Of a stretch of DNA of 64,000 nt, positions 52,314 to 60,897 are shown piece by piece. Within the stretch, counting starts at the first letter, position 1; each line of letters opens with the position of its first letter. The position numbers and the translations under genes are program-made. The DNA is from Pseudomonas sp. PDM05 (lineage in GTDB: Bacteria; Pseudomonadota; Gammaproteobacteria; Pseudomonadales; Pseudomonadaceae), in assembly GCF_014851685.1 (NCBI RefSeq), contig NZ_JACVAC010000004.1, positions 429,002-493,001 on the forward strand. Direction: 5' to 3'. The notes below the pieces were generated by a model that saw nothing but the letters and a program-made list of their open reading frames with translations, was not told where the DNA came from and did no database searches.

Positions 52314-53257
52314 ACTTCAGCGACTACCACAGCGCTGCCGAAGACTGGGAACGCCAAGCCACCATCCGCACCCGCCCGCGCCGCATGCTGGAAGACGACG
52401 ACAAACTGATCTACCCGCTGGCGCGCCAGCCACTGGCGCTCAGTGCAACCTTTACCGAACAGTGCCCGCAGTGGCGCGATTTCGTGCTGACCCAGAGCTT
52501 CTACAAATACATCAACGACGTGGTGATTTTCGAGACCGAGATCGTCGACAAGACCGCACGCAGCATTGCCAAGAACCGCTTCTCGCTGCCCTTCCCGCCC
52601 GCCTGCCGCTACGACGCGATGACGGTGGTGGTGGATGAGGACTATCACGCCCTGGTCGCACTGGATTTCCTCCAGCAGGCCGTGACAATGACCGGCCTCC
52701 AGCCGCTCGAGCTGCCGTCACAGATCGAACTGAGCCGCGCCCTGCCCCTGGCGCAGGCCTTGGCCCCGGCTCACTTGCGCGATGCCGTGGAACTGATCGG
52801 CGTAGCCATCGCCGAAAATACCATCACCCATGATGTGGCGGCGTTCGCCAAGGACCACAGCATCAAGGCCTCCGTCCGTGGCTTGATGGCCGATCATCTG
52901 TGCGACGAAGGCCGCCACGCGCAGTTCTGGACACGCCTGGTGCGCCTCTACTGGCAGGCGGCAAGCGCAGCCGACCGTGACGCCATCGCCCACATCCTGC
53001 CCACGTTCCTGGCGCACTACCTGACCAACGACCTGCAGCAGCGCTTTGACCTGCAACTGATCGAACACCTGGACGTTGACGCGAGCGTGCGCCACGCCCT
53101 GCGCGATGAAATAAACGCGCTGGTGTTCCCGATTACCCGCCAACACCCGCTGGTCGGCAACATCATGGGGTTCCTGCACCGCAGTGGTTTGCTGCAGACG
53201 CCCAGCGTGGCCCAGGCGCTGGGCGACTACCTGCCGTGCGCCAGGAGCCCGCGATGA
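52310..53257 (+). CDS. pvfB: PvfB/MgoC, AurF-like diiron N-oxygenase
   Basis: This 315-residue p-aminobenzoate-oxygenase-type enzyme has diiron ligands in FETEIVDKTARSI (first Glu), VVDEDYHALVALD (E-x-x-H), IAENTITHD (Glu) and DHLCDEGRHAQFW (E-x-x-H). It oxidises an amino group, in this pathway that of an amino acid or amino-acid-derived intermediate. ATG 52310 follows GGAGG and overlaps the pvfA stop; its own stop overlaps pvfC (ATGA). Position and motifs match pvfB of P. entomophila and mgoC of P. syringae. Confidence 0.93.
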   Translation: MNFSDYHSAAEDWERQATIRTRPRRMLEDDDKLIYPLARQPLALSATFTEQCPQWRDFVLTQSFYKYINDVVIFETEIVDKTARSIAKNRFSLPFPPACRYDAMTVVVDEDYHALVALDFLQQAVTMTGLQPLELPSQIELSRALPLAQALAPAHLRDAVELIGVAIAENTITHDVAAFAKDHSIKASVRGLMADHLCDEGRHAQFWTRLVRLYWQAASAADRDAIAHILPTFLAHYLTNDLQQRFDLQLIEHLDVDASVRHALRDEINALVFPITRQHPLVGNIMGFLHRSGLLQTPSVAQALGDYLPCARSPR

Positions 53258-56200
53258 GACGCCTGATGATTGGCTGGGTCGGTGTGAGCAAAGCGCTGGA
53301 GGCCGTGAGGCAATGGGTCGAGCAGTACGGTCATGGGCCTGGGCATGAGTTGGCCGATCTGTTGATCGAAGACGGCAGCCAACCGCTGCCGACACACCTG
53401 GCGCACGCGCCGCGGCTAAGCCTGCGCGTGGGCGTTGGCCCGCTGAACGAATCCGGCCTGCCCGCCCTGCAACTGCGCAGCTATGACCGTGAACAGCGGT
53501 TGCTGGCGACCCAGGAAGTGCCCGAAGAGCCCAGTGGTAACGGCCAGCGCTTGCATCGACAGGCGACGGACACGCTGGCGCAATGGGTTGCCCTGCACGT
53601 CAGCGGTCTTGCCCGCGACCCTGGGTACCTTGCCCAGCCAACCTGCGCCAACCGTTGGCCGGAACAGGGCTTGCAAGGCCTGGACGCGCTGGCATTCATG
53701 CACAGGTTCAATCGCACCGCTGACCCAACGCTGCGCCAAGCCGCCCAGGTGCCGATGATCGAACGGTTGCAGGCCAGCCTGCGGACCTTCGCCGGGCGGC
53801 CGGCCCTGAATATCGCGGGCGAGGTGCTGACTTATCGGCAATTGCACCGTCAGGCATTGGCGATCCAGCAGCAGTTGAGGCCACTGCTGGCCGATCTCGA
53901 AGCACCGGCAGTGGTCGGCGTGTGCCTGGAGAAATCCGCGGCGCTCTATGGGAGCCTGCTTGCGCTGCTGGGCTGTGGCGCGGTGTACCTGCCGCTGGCA
54001 CCGGAGCATCCGCCACAGCGCCAGCAGGCCCTGCTGGAAAGCGCTGGGGCCAAGGTGTTGCTCGACGACGGCCGGCACCCGCTGCGCGGGCAGTTGATTG
54101 CGCTGGATGTGAGCCGCGCCGGCGACGCGGGCATCGACACCACGCAATCGTTGCTGCTGCAGCGCCCCAATCTGGATGCGCCCTGCATGGTGCTGTTCAC
54201 CTCAGGCACCAGCGGCCGCCCCAAGGGCGTATTGCTCAGCCAAGGCAACCTCGCACATTTCACAACATGGTTCACCACTCGCATGGCGCTGAGTGAAGAG
54301 AGTCGCGTGCTGCAGTTCGCCTCACTGGGGTTCGACGCTTCGCTGATGGATATTTTCCCCAGCCTGATCGCCGGCGCGCAGTTGATCGTGCCCAACGAGG
54401 CGCAACGGCTGGACCCCCATCAGTTGGTCGCACTGATCCGCGAGCAACGCGTCAGCCATGGGTTCCTACCGCCGGCGGTGCTCAGCCTCCTGCCGCCCGA
54501 TCTGCCCCTGGGCCTGCAACACCTGCTGACCGGCGGTGAAGTCTGCGAGCCCCACGTGATCGAGCGGTTGGCTGGCCAGTGCCAATTGCACAACCTCTAC
54601 GGCCCCACCGAAGCCACGGTGCTGGTCACCCATCGGCGGCTGCAAGCGGGGGACAGCAATTGCAACGTGGGCTGTCCCATTGCCAACAGCCAGGTACTGA
54701 TCCTCGACGACGACCTGCAACCGGTGGACGAACAGGTGATGGGCGAGTTGTACATCGTCGGTCCTGGGGTAAGCCTGGGGTATGTGGATGCCGCGCAATC
54801 GAGCGATAACCCTTTCGTGACCCTGGCGCTGCCCGACGGCCAGGCTGTGCGGGCGTATCGCAGTGGAGACCTGGCGCAGTGGACCGCTGACGGTATCGTC
54901 CTCGGTGGCCGACGCGACGGGCAGGTGAAGATCCGCGGCTTCCGGGTCGAACCGCAGGAGGTGGAGCAATGCCTGCGCGACAGCCGGTTGTACCGCCAGG
55001 TGGCGGTGGTGGTGGATGCCGAACAGAGAATCCGTGGCGTTGTCGCCCGGCCGGAACCCGGTGCCACACTGTGCGCACTCAAACAGCACGCACGGCAGTG
55101 GCTGCCGGGTTATCTGCAACCGGACGTGTGGACGCAGTTGCCAAGCCTGCCGTACGCCAGCAACGGTAAGGTCGACCGCCAGGCGTTACTGGGCTTGCCG
55201 GTTCAAACCACGTCGATCGGCTCGGACCAACCCGCGCAAACACCTCTACAAACGCAGCTGGCAGATCTGTGGAGCGAACTGTTGCAAGTGCCCGTGGCGC
55301 AGTTGTCGATCGACGACAGCTTCTTCAACCTCGGCGGCCATTCGATTCTGCTCTCGACGTTGTTGCTGCGCATCCGCGAACGGTTTGGGCGCAGCCTGGC
55401 ATTGAACCGTTTCTTCGAAGTGCCGACGATTCGCACGCTCGCGTTGCTGATGGCAGATGACGTGCTGCCCTGCGCACCGTCCGGCCAGGCCGTGCGCGAT
55501 GCGCAACGGAGCGTGTCGGTGCGGATGCTGGCCGAGGACCGTGCGGGCGACTGCCGCAAGATCATCGTTACCGGCGCCAACAGTTTTATCGGCGTGCATA
55601 TCGTCGAGGCGTTGCTGGCCGGTGGTGCCACGCAGGTGGCGTGCCTGGTGCGCGAACTGCCGGGGCATTCGGCCCTGCAACGCTTCAACCAGGCCCTTTG
55701 CGAATACCGCTTGGAACACCTCGACCTGAGCCGGGTGCGGGTATACCCCGCCGACATCAGCCAGCCGCGATTAGGCCTGGACGACGCGGTGTACAACGAG
55801 CTCGCCAGGGGCTTTGGTGCACTGGTACACAACGCCGCGCAGGTCAACCATGTGCTGGACTACGGCGCACTGGCCGGGGATAACGTCGAACCCGTGCTGG
55901 AATGCCTGCGCCTGTGTGAAACCGGGAGCAAGAAGGTGTGCAATTTCATCTCGACGCTTTCGGCATGCAGCGCTATGGACGCCGCAGGACACATCCTCGA
56001 AGCGCCCGCCGCGAGCAGCCTGCCGCTGTACATCAAGAACGGTTACAACCTGTCCAAATGGGTTGCCGAGCGCCTGATCGGCCGCGCGGTGGCGCAAGGC
56101 GCCTGGGTGAATATTCATCGCCCGGGAAACATCAGTTTCAACAGTCGCAACGGGGTGTGCCAACCCCAGAAGAACCGCCTGATGTTGATGCTCAAGGGCT

Positions 56201-56631
56201 CGCTGCAATTGGGTTTGCTGCCGCGCCTGGCGGTGAACTATGACTTGATGCCGGTGGATTTTTTCGCGCGTTTTCTCGCGTTCCACTGCGGCCGATTTGA
56301 GTGCGGGCGAAACGTGTTCAACCTGCATAACCCGCAGCCCCTGAGCTGGGACCACTATCTCGATGCCTTCAGCCTCGCCGGCTTCCGGTTCGAGCGTGTC
56401 AGCGTGGCCTGCTGGCAGCACGCGCTGCACACCGTGAGCGCCGACAACGCGTTGTTCGGTGTGCTGGGTTTTTACCTGGAAGGCCTGGGGGAAGACATCG
56501 GCGACACCTCGATGATCCATCACGACAACGCGCGCCGGGGGGTGCAGGCCATGCACGCGCAGTACCCCGAAAAAAGCCCGGCGTTGTTGCGCAAGGGTTG
56601 CGACTACCTCAAGGCCACCGGCTTTCTCTGA
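53254..56631 (+). CDS. pvfC: PvfC/MgoA, single-module NRPS with reductase end (A-T-R)
   Basis: This 1,125-residue synthetase has an N-terminal part of about 170 residues before the adenylation domain (LFTSGTSGRPKGVLL at about 312; LYGPTEATVL; YRSGDLAQW; GRRDGQVKIRGFRVEPQEVE). The carrier domain follows, with LGGHSILLS (Ser about 695), and then an NAD(P)H thioester-reductase domain (IVTGANSFIGVHIVEALL near 769; YNLSKWVAERL, catalytic Tyr/Lys near 930). It loads one amino acid, by analogy valine or leucine, and releases it reductively as an aldehyde. There is no condensation domain. It sits between pvfB and pvfD in one operon. Confidence 0.93.
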   Translation: MRRLMIGWVGVSKALEAVRQWVEQYGHGPGHELADLLIEDGSQPLPTHLAHAPRLSLRVGVGPLNESGLPALQLRSYDREQRLLATQEVPEEPSGNGQRLHRQATDTLAQWVALHVSGLARDPGYLAQPTCANRWPEQGLQGLDALAFMHRFNRTADPTLRQAAQVPMIERLQASLRTFAGRPALNIAGEVLTYRQLHRQALAIQQQLRPLLADLEAPAVVGVCLEKSAALYGSLLALLGCGAVYLPLAPEHPPQRQQALLESAGAKVLLDDGRHPLRGQLIALDVSRAGDAGIDTTQSLLLQRPNLDAPCMVLFTSGTSGRPKGVLLSQGNLAHFTTWFTTRMALSEESRVLQFASLGFDASLMDIFPSLIAGAQLIVPNEAQRLDPHQLVALIREQRVSHGFLPPAVLSLLPPDLPLGLQHLLTGGEVCEPHVIERLAGQCQLHNLYGPTEATVLVTHRRLQAGDSNCNVGCPIANSQVLILDDDLQPVDEQVMGELYIVGPGVSLGYVDAAQSSDNPFVTLALPDGQAVRAYRSGDLAQWTADGIVLGGRRDGQVKIRGFRVEPQEVEQCLRDSRLYRQVAVVVDAEQRIRGVVARPEPGATLCALKQHARQWLPGYLQPDVWTQLPSLPYASNGKVDRQALLGLPVQTTSIGSDQPAQTPLQTQLADLWSELLQVPVAQLSIDDSFFNLGGHSILLSTLLLRIRERFGRSLALNRFFEVPTIRTLALLMADDVLPCAPSGQAVRDAQRSVSVRMLAEDRAGDCRKIIVTGANSFIGVHIVEALLAGGATQVACLVRELPGHSALQRFNQALCEYRLEHLDLSRVRVYPADISQPRLGLDDAVYNELARGFGALVHNAAQVNHVLDYGALAGDNVEPVLECLRLCETGSKKVCNFISTLSACSAMDAAGHILEAPAASSLPLYIKNGYNLSKWVAERLIGRAVAQGAWVNIHRPGNISFNSRNGVCQPQKNRLMLMLKGSLQLGLLPRLAVNYDLMPVDFFARFLAFHCGRFECGRNVFNLHNPQPLSWDHYLDAFSLAGFRFERVSVACWQHALHTVSADNALFGVLGFYLEGLGEDIGDTSMIHHDNARRGVQAMHAQYPEKSPALLRKGCDYLKATGFL

Positions 56632-56651
56632 ACCCTACCAGGACATCCCCC

Positions 56652-57110
56652 ATGAAACCGCTGCAACCCGATACATTGATCCGCAACCCCGACAGCACAC
56701 CGCTGGTGGCCTCGGTGGTAGTCGCCTGCCAAGCCACCCGGCTGTGGGGCGTGGTAGGTCAGTTCGCAGGCTTCGATAAGTTCATTCCTGCCCTCTCGCA
56801 CATTACGATGACCGGCGAGGGCATCGGCGCATTGCGTACGAAATTTTTCCGCGATGGGCACTGCGTCGTCGAGCAACTCAACAGCCGTGACGACGACGCC
56901 ATGTACATGACCTGGACCGCCCTCTACAACACGTTGGGAATCGCCAGGCTGTGGGCGTCAATGCGTGTGGAAACACTGGGCGAGCGATGTGCCAGGGCGA
57001 CCTGGACCATTGTTGCCGAGCCGGTAGATGCGGCGCAGGCGGGGTTTGAGCAGTTTGTGCAGACGTTTGCCGACAGCGCCCTGGAGAACGTACGGCGGAT
57101 GCTCGACTGA
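56652..57110 (+). CDS. pvfD: PvfD/MgoD, SRPBCC (polyketide cyclase-like) protein
   Basis: This 152-residue protein has a START/SRPBCC-type fold, read from VASVVVACQATRLWGVVGQFAGFDKFIPALSHITMTGEGIGALRTKFFRDGHCVVEQL and the long C-terminal helix VDAAQAGFEQFVQTFADSALENVRRML. Such proteins bind small hydrophobic molecules and may help cyclisation or dimerisation of the reduced product. ATG 56652 follows AGGA, 20 bases after the pvfC stop. It is the last gene of pvfABCD. Confidence 0.9.
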   Translation: MKPLQPDTLIRNPDSTPLVASVVVACQATRLWGVVGQFAGFDKFIPALSHITMTGEGIGALRTKFFRDGHCVVEQLNSRDDDAMYMTWTALYNTLGIARLWASMRVETLGERCARATWTIVAEPVDAAQAGFEQFVQTFADSALENVRRMLD

Positions 57111-57113
57111 GCG

Positions 57114-57139
57114 GCAGGAGCGAGAACACTCGCTCCTGC
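57114..57139 (+). terminator. terminator hairpin after pvfD, shared with the chemoreceptor gene
   Basis: Ten-base perfect arms GCAGGAGCGA/TCGCTCCTGC with a 6-base loop lie just past the pvfD stop and just before the convergent chemoreceptor stop (57148). Confidence 0.65.
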
Positions 57140-57147
57140 GCACATCG

Positions 57148-59028
57148 TCAGATCTTGAAGCTATCGACCAGTTGCTTCAAGCGACTGGCCTGCTGGGACA
57201 ACGCGTCGCAATCCTTCAACGTTTCGTTGAGATTGCTCACGCCTTGCTGGTTCAGCAGGTTGATCTGGTTGATGTCGACGTTGAGGGTTTCCACTACGGC
57301 GGTCTGCTCTTCGGTGGCAGCTGCGACCGATTGGTTCATGCCGTCGATCTCGACAATCCGCTGCGTCACGCTGACCAGGCGCTCACCGGCCTGGTTGGCC
57401 ACTTCGACGCTTTCTTCGCTGGAAATCTGGCTGGCGTTCATGGTGGTCACCGCTTCACGCGAGCCCACTTGCAGCGAGGTGATCATCTTGTGGATCTCTT
57501 CGGCCGACTCCTGGGTACGGTGCGCGAGGTTACGCACCTCGTCGGCAACCACGGCAAACCCACGCCCGGCTTCACCGGCACGGGCGGCTTCGATTGCGGC
57601 GTTGAGCGCGAGCAGGTTGGTCTGCTGGGAGATGCCTTTGATCACATCAAGAATGTGGCCGATGTTGTCGGTGCTCGCATTCAGGGTTTCGATCTGCGTG
57701 CAGGACAGGCTGATCTTTTGCGAGAGTTCCGACATCGCCAGGATGGTTTGCTCCACCACTTTGCGTCCATCGTCGGCCTGTTCACTGGCACCGCTGGCAT
57801 GCTGCGAAGCATCGGCGGCGTTGCGCGCGATTTCCTGGGTGGCGGCCCCCAGTTCGTTGATCGCCGCCGCCACGCTGTTGGTGCGGGCGCTTTGCTCGTC
57901 GGAACCGATGATCGACGCGTTGGACGAGGCCATCACGCGCTGGGACAAGTCATGTACCTGGCGCGTCGCCGATGACACTTCGGAGATGGACGCGTGGATA
58001 CGCTCGACGAACTGGTTGAACGCACTGCCGACCTCGCCAAACTCGTCTTTGCTGGTCACGGCCAGGCGGCGGGTCAGGTCGCCCTCGCCCTGGGCGATGT
58101 CCTGCATGGCAACGCCCATGGTGGTCAGGGGTCGCAGCAACACTTGGATCAACAGGCTCAAGAGCACGGCAATCGCCACTACGGCAATCAGCATCGCAAT
58201 CAACGCGGAGGTGCGGAATTTGCCCAGAGGTGCGTAGGCCTTGTCTTTGTCGATCGACAGACCGATGTACCAGTCAGCACCAGGCAAGCCGCTGATCGGG
58301 GTGAACGACAGGATGCGATCCTGACCGTTGAGCACCACGTCCTGGTTGAGCTTCTCGATGCGCAGTTGGGCGCCCGGGTAGATGTCCTTGAGGTTTTTCA
58401 TCACCTGGTCCTGGTCCGGGCTGACGATCACCTGACCGTCACCGCTGACCAGGAATGCGTGGCCGATGCCGCCGAAATCCACCGAGTTGATGATCTTCAC
58501 CAGGGTTTGCAGGCTCAAGTCGCCGCCAACCACACCGAGCAATTCACCGTTCTTTTTCACCGGCATGGCGATGGTCACGATCTGCCCACCCACGGCGGCC
58601 ATATATGGCGGCGTGAGCATGGGTTTACCGGCGGCTACAGCCTGCTTGTACCAAGGGCGCTGACGAGGGTCGTAGTCGTCGGGCATCTTGGCATCAGGGC
58701 GCTGGGTGAATACGCCGTTGGTTTGGCCGACGTAGGTGAACTGGAAGTTCGAAGTGAAGGCCGGTTGATCGACCAGGCCCGGAAGGTCAGCCCCCGCGCC
58801 TTGGTGCGCGATGTTTTGCGTAAGGTTTTCGAGCACCAGAATTCGCCCGCTGAGCCAGTTTTGCACGCTGCTGGCCGTGAGTTCACCGGATTGCTGGATA
58901 GACGACTCCAGGTTTTGCTTGATGGTGCTGCGCTGCAGGTAGTCGTTGTAGAGCGTGAATAACGCGAACGCTAAAACCACGACGCCTGACGCGGCCAACA
59001 GAATTTTATGACTGAACTTGAGATTCAT
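57148..59028 (-). CDS. methyl-accepting chemotaxis protein with dCache sensor
   Basis: This 626-residue chemoreceptor has a membrane helix (about 8-30), then a periplasmic dCache_1 domain to about 280 and a second helix (about 282-304). A HAMP domain ([23 protein letters not shown]) and the signalling hairpin with tip [36 protein letters not shown] follow. The ligand pocket has [13 protein letters not shown], the Y/R/WY part of the amino-acid-sensing Cache motif. The following YMAAVGG lacks the Asp usual in that motif, so the ligand may not be a plain amino acid. ATG 59028 was chosen over the upstream frame because it begins the membrane helix region ([14 protein letters not shown]). Confidence 0.92.
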   Translation of the reverse strand: MNLKFSHKILLAASGVVVLAFALFTLYNDYLQRSTIKQNLESSIQQSGELTASSVQNWLSGRILVLENLTQNIAHQGAGADLPGLVDQPAFTSNFQFTYVGQTNGVFTQRPDAKMPDDYDPRQRPWYKQAVAAGKPMLTPPYMAAVGGQIVTIAMPVKKNGELLGVVGGDLSLQTLVKIINSVDFGGIGHAFLVSGDGQVIVSPDQDQVMKNLKDIYPGAQLRIEKLNQDVVLNGQDRILSFTPISGLPGADWYIGLSIDKDKAYAPLGKFRTSALIAMLIAVVAIAVLLSLLIQVLLRPLTTMGVAMQDIAQGEGDLTRRLAVTSKDEFGEVGSAFNQFVERIHASISEVSSATRQVHDLSQRVMASSNASIIGSDEQSARTNSVAAAINELGAATQEIARNAADASQHASGASEQADDGRKVVEQTILAMSELSQKISLSCTQIETLNASTDNIGHILDVIKGISQQTNLLALNAAIEAARAGEAGRGFAVVADEVRNLAHRTQESAEEIHKMITSLQVGSREAVTTMNASQISSEESVEVANQAGERLVSVTQRIVEIDGMNQSVAAATEEQTAVVETLNVDINQINLLNQQGVSNLNETLKDCDALSQQASRLKQLVDSFKI

Positions 59029-59268
59029 TTCATCGACTTCTTTTTGCCAAAGGGGGGTTAGCGTGCCGAGTGGAGCATTCCATGTTGCGGCATAGATCGT
59101 CTTTGTAGCCGCTCTATTTCGGTGCACGCATGGCTCATCAGGCTTTCGGCCAAATCAGGGTAAAACTTAGGCCGCTGTAAGGTGTTTCCTCATTTTATGT
59201 AGGAAACCGACAGGCGGTTGCCGTACAGGGATCAGAGTTGCAAATTTTTTCAGCCTCCCAAAAAATGC

Positions 59269-59287
59269 GACTAATTATCATTTGTAA
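59269..59287 (+). promoter_or_regulatory. Fur box upstream of second fecI-type gene
   Basis: GACTAATTATCATTTGTAA contains AATTATCATT, close to the Fur-site core, and lies about 20 bases before the sigma-factor start at 59309. Confidence 0.62.
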
Positions 59288-59308
59288 CGTTTGGCCGAGC
59301 CCGTGTGA

Positions 59309-59824
59309 ATGGCATCCTCCGAGTACATCCCGTGTGAAAGTGTCGTGCAGACGCTTTACCGCACCCATCACAACTGGCTGAACTCCTGGCTGCGCGGGCG
59401 TTTGGGCAATGCCGCGGATGCTGCCGACCTGGCGCAGGACACCTTTGTGCGTCTGCTGCAGAAGACCGAGCGTTTTGAACTCAAGACGCCGCGTGCGTTT
59501 TTACGCACTATCGCCCGCGGCCTGGTGATTGATCACTGGCGCCGCGAAGAAATCGAACGGGCTTACCTTGAGTCCATCGCCCATCTGCCCGAGGGATTGG
59601 CGCCCAGCGCTGAAGCCCGTGCGCTGGTGCTGGAGTTGTTGGAAGAAGTTGCTCGACTGCTTGAAGGACTGAAGCCAAAGGTACGCAAGGCATTTCTGCT
59701 GGCGCAGTGCGATGGACTGACTTACAAGCAGATTGCGCAGCAGATGGGCGTGTCGCTGCGGTCCGTCGAGCGTTACGTTGCGCAGGCGCTGTACCACTGC
59801 TATGTGCTGCGGTATGAAACGTGA
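59309..59824 (+). CDS. FecI-type ECF sigma factor
   Basis: This 171-residue sigma factor has region 2 (LYRTHHNWLNSWLRGRLGNAADAADLAQDTFVRLLQ and FLRTIARGLVIDHWRREEIERAYLESIA) and region 4 (RKAFLLAQCDGLTYKQIAQQMGVSLRSVERYVAQAL). It closely resembles the first sigma factor of this window in layout. A Fur-like site precedes it, and the FecR gene follows with a 4-base overlap (GTGA). It should control the receptor at 60898-63384. Confidence 0.93.
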   Translation: MASSEYIPCESVVQTLYRTHHNWLNSWLRGRLGNAADAADLAQDTFVRLLQKTERFELKTPRAFLRTIARGLVIDHWRREEIERAYLESIAHLPEGLAPSAEARALVLELLEEVARLLEGLKPKVRKAFLLAQCDGLTYKQIAQQMGVSLRSVERYVAQALYHCYVLRYET

Positions 59825-60804
59825 CGCCGATGAACAACGCGGTGCGCCCAAGCCCCAGTCCCGAGGCGGTCAAGCAAGCCATCCACTGGTCGCTGCGCTT
59901 GCGCAACAACCGCGCCAATCCAAAGCTGCGCGCGCAATGTGCAGACTGGCGTGGGGCCCACGGCGACCACGAGTTGGCCTGGCAGCGGGTGCAGGCGTTG
60001 CAGCAGGAATTGAGTGGCCAACTGGCGGCGATTCCAGGGGCGCATGCGGCGCTGGAAAACAGCGCACAGGGCTTGGGCCGACGACAGGCGCTGAAGGTGT
60101 TGTCTGGCGTGCTGCTGGTGGGTACGGCGGCGTGGGTAAGCCGGGATCTGACGGGTTGGCAACGCTGGACCTGCGACCTCGCGACTGCCACCGGCGAACG
60201 CCGTAGCGTGCAATTGCCCGACGGAACTCGCTTGCAACTCAATACCGACAGCGCCGTGGACCTGCATTTCAACCCGCAGCAGCGATTGATCACGCTGGTA
60301 CGTGGGGAGGCCCTGGTGACGTGCAGCGCAGTTCGGTCGACGCCTTTGCTGGTGCAAACGCGGCATGGCTTGTTCGAAGGCATCGACGGCCGCTTCGCCG
60401 TTCGACAGGACAGTGCCTGCACGCGGTTGAGCGTGGTCAGCGGCAATGTGGCTATTCATTCACCGCATGGGGCAAAAGGGCTGTCGACCCAGGTGCACGC
60501 AGGAGAAAGCTACCTCGTGCGTCAGACCGAAGCTATCCCCGCCGCGCCTTTGGACATGGATATTGGCGCCTGGGCCGATGGACTGATCGTGACACGCGGC
60601 ATGCGCCTCGACGCTTTCCTGGCAGAAGTCGGGCGTTATCGTCATGGCTACCTGGGTTGCTCGGCAGACATCGCCGATTTGCGGCTATCGGGCGTTTTCC
60701 GTTTAGAGGACACCGATAAATTGTTGGCGATCCTGCCGCAAACGCTGCCGGTTCAATTGCGCTACCGCACCCGCTGGTGGGTGAGCCTGGATCGATCAGC
60801 CTGA
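59821..60804 (+). CDS. FecR-type transmembrane regulator
   Basis: This 327-residue protein has a cytoplasmic segment (EAVKQAIHWSLRLRNNRANPKLRAQCADWRGAHGDHELAWQRVQALQ) and a membrane helix (about 88-104, LKVLSGVLLVGTAAWV). The periplasmic FecR domain follows (RRSVQLPDGTRLQLNTDSAVDLHF; LSVVSGNVAIHSPHG), with a C-terminal STN-like part (LAEVGRYRHGYLGCSADIADLRLSGVF) that pairs with the receptor. The start is GTG 59821, overlapping the sigma-factor stop, or ATG 59830. It is coupled to the sigma factor and receptor around it. Confidence 0.92.
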   Translation: MTPMNNAVRPSPSPEAVKQAIHWSLRLRNNRANPKLRAQCADWRGAHGDHELAWQRVQALQQELSGQLAAIPGAHAALENSAQGLGRRQALKVLSGVLLVGTAAWVSRDLTGWQRWTCDLATATGERRSVQLPDGTRLQLNTDSAVDLHFNPQQRLITLVRGEALVTCSAVRSTPLLVQTRHGLFEGIDGRFAVRQDSACTRLSVVSGNVAIHSPHGAKGLSTQVHAGESYLVRQTEAIPAAPLDMDIGAWADGLIVTRGMRLDAFLAEVGRYRHGYLGCSADIADLRLSGVFRLEDTDKLLAILPQTLPVQLRYRTRWWVSLDRSA

Positions 60805-60897
60805 ACTTCAAAGTTATTTTGGCGGCTTTTTTCCGTGAGTCCGGCTTAGACAGTAAGCCTTTCAATCTGCCCTCACCGGCCTCTACGGACCTTGACC

